64,000 bases of DNA from Thozetella sp. PMI_491 (lineage: Eukaryota; Ascomycota; Sordariomycetes; Chaetosphaeriales; Chaetosphaeriaceae): assembly GCA_021432635.1 (NCBI GenBank), contig MU270028.1:411620-475619 (forward strand), read 5' to 3'. Shown one piece after another: positions 23,287 through 35,199 of the stretch. The translations under genes and the position numbers were made by a program. The stretch's first letter is position 1; each line of letters opens with the position of its first letter. The notes under the pieces were generated by a model. The model was not told the origin of the DNA, searched no databases, and worked only from the letters and a program-made list of their open reading frames with translations.

Positions 23287-24901
23287 ATAATCATCTGTTG
23301 GATGTTGTAAGGTGGAAATTTAGCTGCAAAAGCGGCCAGGAAAACACTGGCTGGATGTGGCTAGCGCCAGTGGGGCAATCTTGGCAGTACATCCAGCTAT
23401 ATTCATATTTATGACACCCCACTGTACAATGGAGATTACTACTTAGAGGCACTCTGCTATTGAAGCTGGATTGGTCTGAATACTTAGACTAGGAAGCTCG
23501 TGGGAGAACGATCGGTAGTGCGAAAGCCATTCTCCCCCTTTCCATACACCAACCGGCCGTGGAGAGGGATGGTCCATGGGATCATATTGATATGCTGGAT
23601 AAGCTAGTTAAGTTCTGCAGCATACTTTTTCTTCTTCTTAGGATCCTTCACCTGAACATGTACTAGGGACAAGTTCTTCGAGGAGGGGGGAGAAAAAGTC
23701 ACTTTGAAGTTCAACTGTCCAACGTTCAAGGATTAAAGCGACCTGTCGTATAAAAAAGATATTCAGTTAGCTTCTAGATACACTCTCTGTCAGCGCGACT
23801 GGTGTTATCTTAATCGCCTATTGATTGAATCCATTGTTACCATAAATGTCACTCTATATCTAGAGCTTGTGATGCGAAAGAGCGCATTCTTTTTATGGCT
23901 ACAAATCTAAGGCGCTTGCAGCACGCTGTCTGCCAGGGGAGAATGGCGATCTTTAGACGTTGCCCAGCAACAACGATATACAGAGTCGTTCACTGCGTTG
24001 CAAAGGGAAAAATTAACCTCTCAGGATCGCGCATCTCGGGTTGAAAGTTTTGCTTATTCTCACGCATTTGAGGGAATGAGAATCCATCATGCGTTTAAAG
24101 AGTATGGCGATTACTTCGTGTTGCAGCGGGTGCGGGGAGGATCTTACACTTTCCTACTCTACTCCTGGATTGCCAGGCTAATGATTCGCGGCGGTCCGAG
24201 AGTAAAGAGCACATGTCTCTTCGGCGGCCGCCTCTGATGGGTGGTATGTGCCGCACTGGTATCCCGGTCTGATGTCAGAAGTTGGGAGGCGCGAAGCAGT
24301 GCAAAAAACAACCAACGGTGTCAGAGTTCGAGGCTGAGTTTGCCACGTGAGCGGGGAAAATCCTCAACATTGAGGGAAAACAGCAAGTTACACGGTGTCT
24401 GGAAAGATCTAGAAAGGTACAATTTGGCGCCAAGAGAAGCTACTTTTCCCTCTTTACGGGCATGTTTCCCAGAATACCATCAAGAGGTGACACCTTGTCC
24501 GGCTACACCCGAGCACGGGTAGCCGACCGACCGGAAGGCTAGCTACGGTCCAAATCTCACTCCTAATGGCTGACGTTCTGACCGCAAGCGCTCCGGTCAG
24601 CCAGGCACATCCAACTTTGTATACGCAGAGGCTTTGCGCTCCCGTGATGCGCTTCACCACAGTTGGCTGTACATTTGGGAAGAAATCCTACTTTCTGCGG
24701 TTCACCTATGTTCGAAACCTCGTGACCAATAGGACACCTAACAGGCTCAGCGTCGACTTGAAGAAGTATATAACAACCCCCTCCCAGTCGACCAGTGCAC
24801 GACAATTCCTCTCAACTCACAACACACTCACAACCTTCTAATTAGATACCTTCTACATCTCTACAATCAACTCTAATATCACCTCGTTCAACTCCTTCAA
24901 G
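23287..24901. other. intergenic region upstream of the CAP gene
   Basis: About 1.6 kb. The first ~150 bp may be the right end of the transposon. A TATA box near 24767 and a pyrimidine-rich leader precede the CAP gene. Nothing else supported. Confidence 0.5.
24767..24773 (+). promoter_or_regulatory. TATA box of the CAP-domain gene
   Basis: tatataa lies about 130 bp upstream of the ATG, followed by a C/T/A-rich leader. Confidence 0.55.
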
Positions 24902-25478
24902 ATGACTCCCGACCAGCAGAACGGCCTCAACATCCAGAACAACGGCCGCAAGGGCAAGGGCCTCGAGCCGCTCAAGTGGGACGATAACCTCGCCCGCGAG
25001 GCCCAGAAGTGGGCCGACAACCTGGCCCACAACATCGGCCACATGCAGCACTCGACCAGCCAGGAGCGCCCCAACCAGGGCGAGAACCTGTTCTGGGGCT
25101 GGGCCTCGCCCGGTCCTTACAAGGAGCCCTTCATGCACGCCGCTCAGGGCTGGATGAACGAGGCTTCCAAGTACCACGGCGAGAAGATTGGCGAGGGCAA
25201 CCTGAGCGACTACGGCCACTACAGTATGTTGACCGGCGCCTAATGTTTTACTGGTCTGTAAAAGAATCAGAAACGCTAACGCAGCTGTTTGCAGCCCAGT
25301 GCATGTGGAAGAGCACCACCCACGTCGGCATGGCTATGGCCACCGATTCGAAGGGTGGAGTCTACGTCGTCGGCCGCTACTCTCCCCCAGGCAACTGGTC
25401 AGTGACATGATTAAATCCACTCTATGATCAGTGAAATGCTTACAAATACTGTACAGGTCTGGCCAGAAGCCTTTCTAA
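24902..25478 (+). CDS. CAP (SCP/PR-1-like) domain protein lacking a signal peptide
   Basis: Exons 24902-25223, 25295-25397 and 25457-25478 give 148 aa. The CAP domain fills the protein: LKWDDNLAREAQKWADNLA, HMQHSTSQERPNQGENLFW (CAP box with GENL), GHYTQCMWKSTTHVGMAMA (His-x-Thr-Gln-x-x-Trp signature) and the terminal YSPPGNWSGQKPF. CAP proteins are usually secreted, but the ATG is followed by MTPDQQNGLNIQNN, without a hydrophobic leader, and the sequence before it looks like untranslated leader. An intracellular role like that of GAPR-1-type members, or an unrecognised upstream exon, is possible. Confidence 0.9.
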
Positions 25479-25927
25479 GCTTGTGGATGTGACGGACAGA
25501 GACAGTGGTTGGCGACTTAATAACCATATATACCTATGGGCTGACTGACTCTGCCTCCCGGCTGGTCTGAGATGTCGAGGGACACACGCACTACAAGTTG
25601 ACAACTTGACTATTAGGCTAGCAATAAATACCAGCACAAGACGTAATTACTTCCCATGTGTATTTCATCATTGCCATTCAATTGCGTAAACTTCGACTAG
25701 AGCATATTCTTTCCTGGGCAATTTCCCTCATCGTTGTCCACTTGCGGACAAAGCCCGTCAGCTAGCCGAAATGCAGATGAATAAGTTTCATCAGACTATC
25801 TCTTCATCTAAGCGTGCCATACCACAGAAAGGAAGGCAGGATAGAGTTGAGTGGAAGTGTATACAACGCTCACTTGAAACTCTAAGTACCCACAGGCTAA
25901 ATATCCCGACAAGCCGGGAATGCAAAT
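25479..25927. other. convergent 3' intergenic region
   Basis: About 450 bp, AT-rich, with no feature recognised. Confidence 0.45.
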
Positions 25928-27306
25928 TTACTGAAATGGGGATGCTGGGATACCATCCCGCCACACTGCTTTGACGGGTAAGCAATGTGGTCTCTCGTCT
26001 GCGAGGGAAACAGCGACGTCGCCCTCGATCAAGACCAGATCGGCCTTCCTTCCTGCCTCAATCAAGCCACGATCTCCGAACCCGAAGCGGCCGGCAGGTA
26101 TAGATGTGGCGCATCGAAGAGCCTCCTGGGGAGACAATCCGATCTCGTGGACTAGCAAGAACAGCTCGACATGGACGCCTAGACCGTAGGTGGTGCCAAG
26201 GCCCTTCCCAGCAGCATCTGACCCGACGACCAGAGGAACACCCGCCTGATACAACGATCGGGTGGTTTCATAAGCGTTGGCAATGCTGGAGCGCGGCTTC
26301 TGCGCGCTCGCAAACCCGAGCGGCTTCCCAGGCTCACGGAAGCGGTCGGCCAGCATTCTCTGGGCGAAGGGATCGGCGACAAAAGCGCTCGCCAGGTCGG
26401 CGCACTCAGCCGTCTGCGACGCGCACAGCCCCAACGTTGGATTGCAGTGGGCGCCACGAGATAGCATGGTGTTCACGATTTCGTCTAGCTGTTCTGGCGG
26501 CGGGCGATCGAGGAAAACATGCGTCAAACCATCAGCACCGGCTTGTAAGAGCGCGAGCGCGCCAGCGGAGCTGAAAGCGTGCCCAACTGCCACGACACCG
26601 TGGGCATGTGCTGCCGACACAACAGCTCTCTGCACGTCTTCTGGTGGCGGTGGTAGCTTCATACCGAGCGAGTCACCAAGCTCGTGGAACATTTTGATGT
26701 ACGATGCGCCGTTTTCGTGTACCTGAGAGGCGACGAATGGAGCTGCGTCTGCCGGCGTCCGCAGCTTCGGTAGTGACGATATGACGTGCTCAGCTATGTG
26801 AGTGCCGCCTTCCATGTGTTCAAACTCTTTCCTCAGCACTGGGATTGGCCAGCCACCTTCGACAATAGCGCCATAGCCAGCGCACTTGAAGTCGGCATGC
26901 ATCGCCTTGTCTTCTTGGGACAGCTGGGAACAAGTTAGTGACTATGCAAGACGGTAACAGCTAGCGGGACTCCACCTTGCGGAAGACAAACCTTTTTCAG
27001 CTTCTCGTTGTCCTCAGGGTCGTTGTGCATGTCAAACACGGTGGTGACGCCGAAACGCAGTGACTGCTCAGTGCTATCCAGATTTCCAGAGAAAGCATGT
27101 ATGTGAGCATCGATCAGACCGGGAATCACGGTATCCCCCGGGCGAGAGAGCCTCATCAATTGCTTATGCTCGACCTTGTCCTCGAACTTTCCAACACCAG
27201 TGCTTATAACCCGACCGTTTCCCACGTGCACGAATCCTTTTTCGATAAAGTCTTGACCGGTAAAGACTTTCACGTCCTCGATCACAAAAGATGTATTACC
27301 GATCAT
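25928..27306 (-). CDS. amidohydrolase 1 (imidazolonepropionase-like), 436 aa
   Basis: Exons 27306-26992 and 26923-25928 are joined by a 68-bp intron with a CACTAAC branch site. Metal-binding motifs of the amidohydrolase superfamily are complete: H-x-H in VIPGLIDAHIHAF (about residue 66), a lysine candidate in GASYIKMFHELGD, His in AVGHAFSS and LTHVFLD, and the Asp in VVGSDAAG. The C-terminus has the usual AGRKADLVLIEGD. There is no signal peptide, so a cytosolic hydrolase of a cyclic amide or ester-like substrate is likely. It belongs to the same broad family as amidohydrolase 2 (41.4 kb). Confidence 0.9.
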
Positions 27307-28956
27307 CTTGCTGAGTGTCTATAGTATTACGCTTTGAGGTATGCGTGGACTGTCTTCCCCAGAAAGAGGGTTTTTATGCTTTATGCTTAGGGCAACTGAT
27401 AGAGTAGTATACATTTCTTCTGCGGACTAATACGAGGCTGTGCGGCATTCTCATTTACCGCCTCGTACTGAACTACCGACAATGCCGGGGGCAACTAGCA
27501 ACCGCCTATAGTCAGTCGGCAGCATTCGCCGGAGCTTTGGTGGGTCTATGCGGCAGCCCTGCACGGGGAACGGAGTGTTGCGTCATACTGGGCCGCAACT
27601 GACGAATGATCATTGGTACCATCGGATCGGCACCTTTCTCTAGCTTTGCGAGGCTCGCGCTGAACCACCACACTCGCGCCGATACGGAGCTATCACGCGC
27701 CGACATGTCCCGCCCCGCATGTCGGCTCTCCGTTGCAAGCGTGACTTTTGACTCTATCGGCCTTTGTAGCAACATATCCGCGGCCTAGTACGGGAGAGAA
27801 TAGAGGGCCTCCTCACACGAAGTACCGGTATTTCCAGAACCCTCACTTTAAACAACCTGGACTATAGTGTCTTGCGTCTTGCATTTCTAGGCCACCTCGA
27901 TGATGCAAGTCTCGTGACCTATCCAGCTCTATTGGGTCCAACGAGCGACTCAGTGTACCGCTGGACCTGCAGAGATATGTATACCGCTCGTCATCCAAGG
28001 GCTGATTATAGCAGCGCCGGTTGGGGAGAGACCCCGTACATGGTGAATTAGGAAATCCTAGTGTGGGGCTAAGGAAGCCCATTTCAGTCTCGCCTGCGCC
28101 CGTTGCCCCTTTTTTTCGGTACGGGGCGATGTTCTCGAGCGCAGCCAGGCACGCCACACAATAACTTAGCCTATACCGAGCATTTGACAGCTGCCTTCCA
28201 GCTACCTGTGCATGGTGGTTACAGGTAAAAGCACGCACGTTCAGGGGGTCCGCCTGCTGCGGCCTTGAGGCAATGGTCAGTTTGGTGGCAGTCTGAGAGC
28301 CCCAGAGTATTGGTCCGTCCGCCGGCCAAAGCAACGCATGTGCCACTGTAACCAAGAATGTCGGGCCAGGCGACTGCAGATCTGCCATGGCTGAAAACCA
28401 ACTGCAAGGCTACGGTAACGTAAGGTAAGTTGAGCCTACCCATTCTCACATGCAATCACTGTAACTTGCTGGCCGACTATCTCAGGGCGTCCTCAGCTCT
28501 GCGTCGACAGGCGATCCATCCCGCTAATTGCCTTTGAATGACGAGTGCAGACCAGGTCTAAGCGCCTGTCGACGCCGCCTGAATCCGTCATGGTCTATGA
28601 TTCGTTCGGCCCCACCACAAGTGTGGCAAATCAGACTAAAAAAAAACTTGTTTCAAGGCTGGCCGAGCAGGAAGGGCCAATGATACAGCCGCGTCGACCC
28701 GAGCTGGACCGTGTGGGCCTCGGCACTCCGGACTCCGGTAAGCTTTCTTGATAGGGGCTCGGCCACCGGGAAGCGACGCAACGTGCGACCGGCTCGAACT
28801 CTTTAGACGTAGGTAAGACGGAACAGCGAGCGACGACAACGACGACGACTGCACCCGACGCAAACAAATGACTGCTCCAGCACCTCCGCAGCGCCACTCA
28901 GCACACGCAGACGCCAGCCGACAGCGCATGCCTTGGCGGTAACGCCCACCGTGCCG
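27307..28956. other. divergent intergenic region
   Basis: About 1.65 kb between amidohydrolase 1 and HMG-CoA lyase. No ORF has recognisable coding character. A donor-like GTAAGC at 28739 might mark an untranslated or first exon of the lyase gene, not supported further. Confidence 0.45.
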
Positions 28957-30104
28957 ATGGACTCAGCCGTGAGAATCGTCGAGGTGGGTCCTCGTGATGG
29001 CCTGCAAAACATCTCGGATCGAGTGCCCACCGAGGACAAGCTCGAGCTCATCCGTCGACTGCACAAGAGCGGGCTGCGCACCATCGAACTCACCTCGGTA
29101 GTCTCGCCGAAGGCGGTCCCCCAGCTGCAGGACTGCCGCCAGATTCTCAACGACGCTGGCGTCCAAGGTATGCTTCACGACAAGGCCAACCGGCTGCCGG
29201 TGCTGGTACCAAACGTCAAAGGGGCCGAGATAGCCATACAGCATGGCGCTACCGACATCGCCGTCTTTGTGAGCGCCACGGAAGGTTTTAGCAAGGCCAA
29301 CACCAACCGGACAATTTCCCAAGGCCTTGAGGCATCTCGAGCAGTCGTCGATATGGCTCAGCGCCACAAGGTAGCCGTGAGAGGGTTAGTATCCACCTGT
29401 ATATCGATTCTGGACAGTGAACGGTGCGGCTGATGTACTGCTGCCATAGCTACGTGTCTTGCATTTTTGAGGACCCATATGATGGTCCGACGTCTCCAGA
29501 CGCAGTCCTTGCCAGCGTCAACGCCCTCTTGAGCATGGGCTGTTACGAAGTCAGCCTCGGTGACACGCTCGGCACAGGTTCGCCGCGGGACGTACGGAAT
29601 TTGCTGACATTTCTGCTCGACAACGGTGTCCCCGTCAGCCGCCTAGCGGGTCACTTTCATGACACGTACGGCCAAGCTCTCGCCAACGTGTGGGAAGCGT
29701 ACCTTTGCGGAGTCCGCGTCTTCGACAGCAGCGTGGCAGGTCTAGGAGGCTGCCCCTTCGCACCAGGGGCCAAAGGAAACGTCGCGACAGAGGATGTAGC
29801 CTACATGTTCCAGCAGGCCGGCATCGAGACGGGAATCGACTTGATGAGCCTAGTCGAAGCCGGCGATTGGATCTCCCGACGCCTCGGCAAGCCGAACGGT
29901 AGCCGGGCCGGGACCGCCCTAGCGGTCAAGCACAGGGTAGCGGCGGCTCGCAGCATGAAGGAGCCGCTGGAGGATTCTGCATTAAAGCCAAAGTGGCACC
30001 TATCCCAGCACTTAGACGGGCTTCTGATGCTGAAGTCTGGCGTCAATCTGAAGGTCGGCCGGAACGAGCATGGGAACGCATTAACAACGGCAATGATGCA
30101 CTAG
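28957..30104 (+). CDS. hydroxymethylglutaryl-CoA lyase
   Basis: Exons 28957-29384 and 29450-30104 give 360 aa. It cleaves HMG-CoA to acetoacetate and acetyl-CoA, the last step of leucine breakdown. Diagnostic features: EVGPRDGLQN at residues 8-17 (catalytic Arg and metal Asp), GHFHDTYGQALANV (metal-binding His pair) and the signature SVAGLGGCPFAPGAKGN with the catalytic Cys. The family's usual length is ~300; the extra ~40 C-terminal residues are unlike the core. Starting at 28957 leaves no mitochondrial presequence; an upstream exon adding one cannot be excluded. It runs convergently to the LaeA-like gene. Confidence 0.93.
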
Positions 30105-30500
30105 ACCAGACCGGGGTTATGGATAGGGGTACGCCAAACCTCCATGAGACCGCGGTAGTGTGCGGTAAATCTTTATGGGTGTTTCACGTGGGGGAGTAGG
30201 ACCGGAACGGAGTTGTCGCTTCTGTTGATTTACATGTTGCTGTGGGGCTGTGGGGGTTACCTGAATTTTGCTGTACGGCAAGATATACTGTCCTCGGGTC
30301 TCTTAGATGGGCCTCAATGGCGTCTTCCCAGAAGATACATGAAAGAAGAATAGAGCAAAACAATCATGCTTGACTCCCATGCTGCGTTCTGATGCTTCTC
30401 ACGTATTCAGATGATAAGATGCACAAACTACCTGTAATCGTATATATATTCTAGGCTCATAAAGAATATTCTTTTCATTAAATATTGTAATCTTAAAGTT
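30105..30500. other. convergent 3' intergenic region
   Basis: About 400 bp, AT-rich after 30420; nothing recognised. Confidence 0.45.
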
Positions 30501-32124
30501 TCATTCTGGTTTCCTGCCCCAGACAATTTTATGCCAATACCAGACATGATATTTTAAGGAGCGGAGCTCTTTCCGAAGGACAGCAGCGTACACAATAATC
30601 TGTTCCCTCGTCCAACCCTGAACGGTGCTCACAAAGAGTATAAACCCTTCAATGTCCGACTCGATGGCGGCTGAAGCATAAAATCCGATCTCCTTTAACC
30701 TGCGGTCTGATGGCCATGCACCAGCGGGTATCTTTCATTAAAATAGGGGTTAGTTCTCTGGCTGCTGTTGTCCGGTTCGATTGCCGGCAGGCAGCTCGCC
30801 GGTCTTCTCACCTTGATCCATTTCTCTTGAATGTCCACAAATCCGGCCTCCTTCATCGCCTTGTTCTGTATATTCTGCTCCACTATATCGAAGTTGTGAC
30901 CGATCTTTTCGCCGCCCCCGAGAAAGAGTGCACCCCATTGTGCCATCGCAGACTCTCCGGGGAGGGTGCCGTCGTCGCTGTAAACCCTAGGCGAAGCCTC
31001 ATAGTCCTCTAAATACCCACCTGGCTTGAGCACGTCATATGCCTGCTTATACAGCTCGGTCCAGTCTGGGACGCTGCCGACCAGGTATCTAATATGAACA
31101 AAGTCAAAGCTGCTGGCCTCGAAGGTCCATTCGCGGGTGCAGTCCTCAATCTCGCTACACATCCCTTTCTCAGCTGCAGCCTCTTCAAGGGGTTCGCGCG
31201 TGACTCACAACTGGAGGTTGGGAGGTACTAAAGAAGGTTGTATGGGAGAAATGTCCGTGCCAATCACCTCACACTCTGGGAATTGGTCCGCAAAGTCACT
31301 GTTCGGTCAGTGGATACTCACCACTTTTCGCGCAGCTTCTTGCAGCGGGTCCACTTACATCGCCCAAATGCCTAAGAGGAGTGGGTAAGCAGTAGACCCT
31401 AAACCTGAATAGATGCCAGCGGATGCTGACCTGTTCCAGTTCCAACGTCGAGGACTTTCTGTACACAAGGTGTTAGTAGGGCGGTCAGATGGGATTTCCG
31501 TTGTCGACGGACCTTGGGCTCCTGGATAGGTGCCAGGAAGAGCTCCCCGTGTAGTACTAAAGTGAATAGATGGTGCCTGGACCGCGTTAGACATGGATTT
31601 CATGTCACTCTCTGGGATATGTGGCCGTTGGCCTGGCGGGCTCTCTCACAAGATATCTAAAGAGTCCGATTGGCGGTCATCATTAGACCCCCTTTGCACG
31701 TAGACGAGTCAGCCGGTTGAACATCCCGGCCATGCATGAAAGGCTCTATACCAATATTGTGAATTGCCTATTTCGCTGTGATATGTTCGCCCGTGGATGG
31801 TCCGATAGGTTTTGATGGACTCCGAAAGCGATATGCCCGAGCTGGGATTCTCTTCCATGCGGGCAGGGCTGTTGATGTCTCCCTGGGCGAATAAGCACGT
31901 ACTCTATGCATCGCAGCGAAATTACAAACCGGCGAGGCTTGTGCCCAGTGCTCCGGCGGCAGAATAATCGTGACGGGCAGCGCCGCCGGTCCGCCAAGAA
32001 CCGATCCGTCATTCCCGGCGGGGGCCAGCGACTCCGACAGAGCTGAGGCTTCGGCCATTGGCTGCGCAGGCGCCGGCACTCCGCCCGATGCCGGTTGCTC
32101 GGTCTTGTTTTCTGCATCCGGCAT
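30501..32124 (-). CDS. LaeA-like SAM-dependent methyltransferase, nine exons, 378 aa
   Basis: Nine exons (32124-31930, 31882-31752, 31691-31650, 31576-31513, 31458-31431, 31371-31359, 31298-31209, 31154-30812, 30731-30501) join in frame; introns 47-80 bp. Exons 5 and 6 are only 28 and 13 nt. The spliced protein has the family's linker ([11 protein letters not shown], then [18 protein letters not shown]), [20 protein letters not shown] motif [17 protein letters not shown], motif with [10 protein letters not shown], and [11 protein letters not shown]...[14 protein letters not shown], all characteristic of fungal LaeA-like/UMTA methyltransferases. The end IVWGRKPE also matches the family. Members influence secondary metabolism or methylate unknown small substrates; which applies is not visible. 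Unspliced, the gene looks broken; spliced, it is intact. Confidence 0.9.
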
Positions 32125-34216
32125 GTCGTTTCTAAAGTGGGCGATGGTTGATGCGAAACGTCACTGAGGGAAAAAAAGGCGAAGCGGCCGACAGAAAATA
32201 TTTTAGCCTCGACTGGCCCCGCGCCACGCCCTGCAATAAAGCCGATATTCAGCAAGCCACCAAAGTGATTGGCCGGTCTGGGCGCAGACCCCAAGCTCCC
32301 TATTCGGGATAAGGTAAACTTACTGTAGCATCCCTGCGGGGCCGACTCTGTCAAAGCGTGGTGGATTGGCGGTGCTCAAACAGGCGGTGACTATCTCCCC
32401 TGGCACTGCTGATCTTCCCTTAGAGTATCGATCGAATCGTCTCTGCCTTAGAAAACTAGAGTAAAGCTTCTTGTTGCTTCCCTTCCAGGTTTGTATGTGG
32501 AGGTTTCGAATATTTTGGGTTGGTGTGGCGCAGCAAATTCACTGTCAAATCCCAATATTCTCATAGCAGGCAGCATATCTTTCTCTCTTGCGTTTACCCG
32601 TGCCTATGACGAAGTAACCCATGCCCCTTCGGATGCGATATGTCGGAGAAAGACAACTTGATCGCCGTTAAACTCAAGGGTGGTAGGAACAGAATGTTGG
32701 CATGGCCATTTCTGGATAACCCTTGCTCTATCCGCATCAAGCATGAATCGCTACCGCGGGCGGCTATAGCGAAGGGAGGCGGGAGAAGAGTTAACTGAGC
32801 ATCTATCGAGCGGCGGCAAGTATTATATATTGCCTTTCTGTAAGTTAGCAATTTATTAGCATTAGAGCCTCTACATGAGGTGTCTGAAGAACAAAAGACC
32901 CTGAGACTGATCTCCCAGCTGCCCAGCAGCTGCCCAGCCATCTATCTCTACACAGCTATATAGGCCAAGATCGTGGACAGCAGGGGAGCTATAGGCGCTA
33001 GAAGGCCCCAGCTCCTCGGATATACCCCTGATCAGAGCTGGAGGGTAGCTTCGCTGCCTCCTTCCCCCTAATCCTCATCTTAAAGTCTTTAGCCTATTAC
33101 TAAAGGATAGCCTACCAGTCCTAAATCGACCCAGTGATCCGGTAGGGCGTTTCGCCTGAGTTCCGCTGGACTGATCGAGGTGAGCTCATATCGAAAGCTC
33201 TCATGGGTTGCATAGGCCGAGATGTGATGTGTCGGCCTTGTCCTAGTTCCGCCTATCGTTTCACCCTTTTCTCTTAGGAAGGGAAAGCAAGATGGAAGTG
33301 GGTGGTCTTCCAGCACAGAAAGAACTGCCTGGTATATATTAATTCCCGAGGCTTGATGCTAGCGCCCTAGTCACGGTATAAGCATCTGAGCAAGAGACTG
33401 AGACCTATCCGTTATTTAGTCTATCCAAGCCCCCCAATCTACAAGATAGACGCAAGGGGCTCTGCGTGGCTGGTCTAAACAAGACTATGCACGTAGAAGG
33501 TTCAAGGCGTGCGGCGTCCACACCTCCACCTCACGCACCGGCACATCAAGTAGCCGTCCTGGTCCCAACAAAGGACTTTCCAGTGCAGGATGTTCCTTGG
33601 CGCCGTCAACAGGGCCAACAGGGCTGCGAGAGGTCGAAAATAGAACCACCTGGATCCATAGCTCTGGTCACAAACCAGGCATTGTGTGAGAACCTCGGCG
33701 GAATTGCCAGCGTCAGAGTGGGTTCGTGACTTTTTGGACATTACACTCTAGCTCTCTATTTCGGTATCCATAGATCAATATTAGTGACGTCCGTGCCCAG
33801 TGCCCGCAAGTGCTGCTACTTGGGGGTCGCCCCTCCCCTCAAGATTGGACTTCTGACAGCCATGCCAGTGACTGTGCCGTTATCACCGAGGAGAAATGCT
33901 TCTTGGCATTTATAAGCATCGTGGGTCATCGGCTTTAAAGCCAACAACTGGTCAACAAACAGAGAAGAGATTATTAAACTTGTGTAATTGACAGAATGGG
34001 ATAACTTTTTACCGCGAATCGAACTGCAAGGCCAACGATCCACGATATAATAGTTCATGCATGACATTTGAAGGATAGAGTCGCCCACCCCGCGCCTCCA
34101 GGCTTTTTCTTTCCAATTTTCACCAATACAACATCTGGCGATTGATCCATTGTGGAAGGGTTTCATCTACCTAGCTTTTCGATACAGACATCATCGAAAA
34201 GCCGTTAGCGTCCGCC
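32125..34216. other. long intergenic region with a dispersed repeat
   Basis: About 2.1 kb between divergent LaeA-like and beta-carbonic anhydrase 1 genes. It holds repeat copy 2 (33040-33140) and otherwise only short ORFs without recognisable families. Confidence 0.5.
33040..33140 (+). repeat. dispersed repeat, copy 2
   Basis: Matches copy 1 at 12040-12150 through the core catcttaaagtctttagcctattact and onward to cgaccca. Differences are mostly transitions. No inverted partner was seen here, unlike at copy 1. Confidence 0.6.
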
Positions 34217-35199
34217 ATGGACAAACAGTCAAGCTTGGAGGAACTCCTTAGGCGCAACCTGTCTGTAGACCATCGGGAAGAAAGCCGTTTATTGCAAAGA
34301 GACATTGGCTTATACCTAGCTGCAGAGGCCAGACACCCAGTGTGGAAGAGCTTCTCGGCCGCAATGCGTAAGTTTGCCAAAAGTTCGACCTCTCGAGAAG
34401 ATCTCAGCTTAGCCTTGGCGACAGCCGAAGAGCTCTCCATCATGAGCCGATCCCAACGTTCGCCGACATGATGCAACAGCAGCTGGAGAAACAACAGCCA
34501 ATGCCCAAGATATTCATAGGTGAGGGGACAAAACCCCAAAGATGAATTCGCCCTTTGTTGATGGAATTTCACGAATGATAGTGGTTTGTGACGATCCTCG
34601 AGTCGATGCGCGGGAAATGTTTGGTCTGGGCAGATGGGGTGAGCACACCACCCTGTGTCAAGCAAAGACTTGCTTTCCGTGACCAAAACACTGATATACC
34701 GTTAGAAGCCGTGGTTGCGTCTAATGCTGCTGGCCGGATTGCCCCACAGCTGGAGAGCCTGATATTTCTCGATAGCTTCTTGCAATTTACCGACATCATG
34801 ATTATACACCATACTGGTCCGCTCTCCGCCTAGGCTTCCACAATTGTACTGTCATTTTCGAGAGTGATTACTTATCAAGATCATTGTGCAGATTGCTCTT
34901 GTTCGATCTTTGAAAACGCGAAGGTCCGCCGTCAACTACAGGAGCGTGTGCAAGGGCACAGTTCTCAAATTGAACAGCTTTGGCTACCTGGATACGCTGA
35001 GTTAGTGACAATCCCAGATATGGTCCTCACACGATACCCTGCTAACTGCTTTGGCTGGCTTTGTAGCTTGGAACAAGGCGTCCGAGATGATGTTGAGCTC
35101 GTGAGGAGCTCGCCGCTCATAAGGAAAGAACTTGCGGACCGAACTCAAGGCTTTGTATACGACATGACGACCGGGAAGGTTAACTCTGTTGATATATAG
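34217..35199 (+). CDS. beta-carbonic anhydrase 1 (about 182 aa, six exons)
   Basis: Exons 34217-34260, about 34425-34519, 34582-34638, 34706-34816, 34892-35000 and 35067-35199 join in frame; the acceptor of exon 2 could instead be 34413 (four extra residues). The protein reads LEELLRRN, then PIPTFADMM and the zinc motifs: C-x-D-x-R in VVCDDPRVDA and H-x2-C in IIHHTDCS, with SNAAGR between them. The end VRDDVELVRSSPLIRKELADRTQGFVYD is typical of short fungal beta-carbonic anhydrases, a clade that also includes carbonyl-sulfide hydrolase. Canonical enzymes have HHTDCG; Ser replaces Gly after the zinc Cys, and RNAGG is changed to SNAAG, so activity may differ. Cytosolic; interconverts CO2 and bicarbonate if active. 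Confidence 0.82.

Noticed and set aside
34588-34833. 81-codon ORF in the carbonic anhydrase 1 region
   Set aside because: It reads part of one real exon and an intron; the spliced model covers the conserved residues in the right frame.
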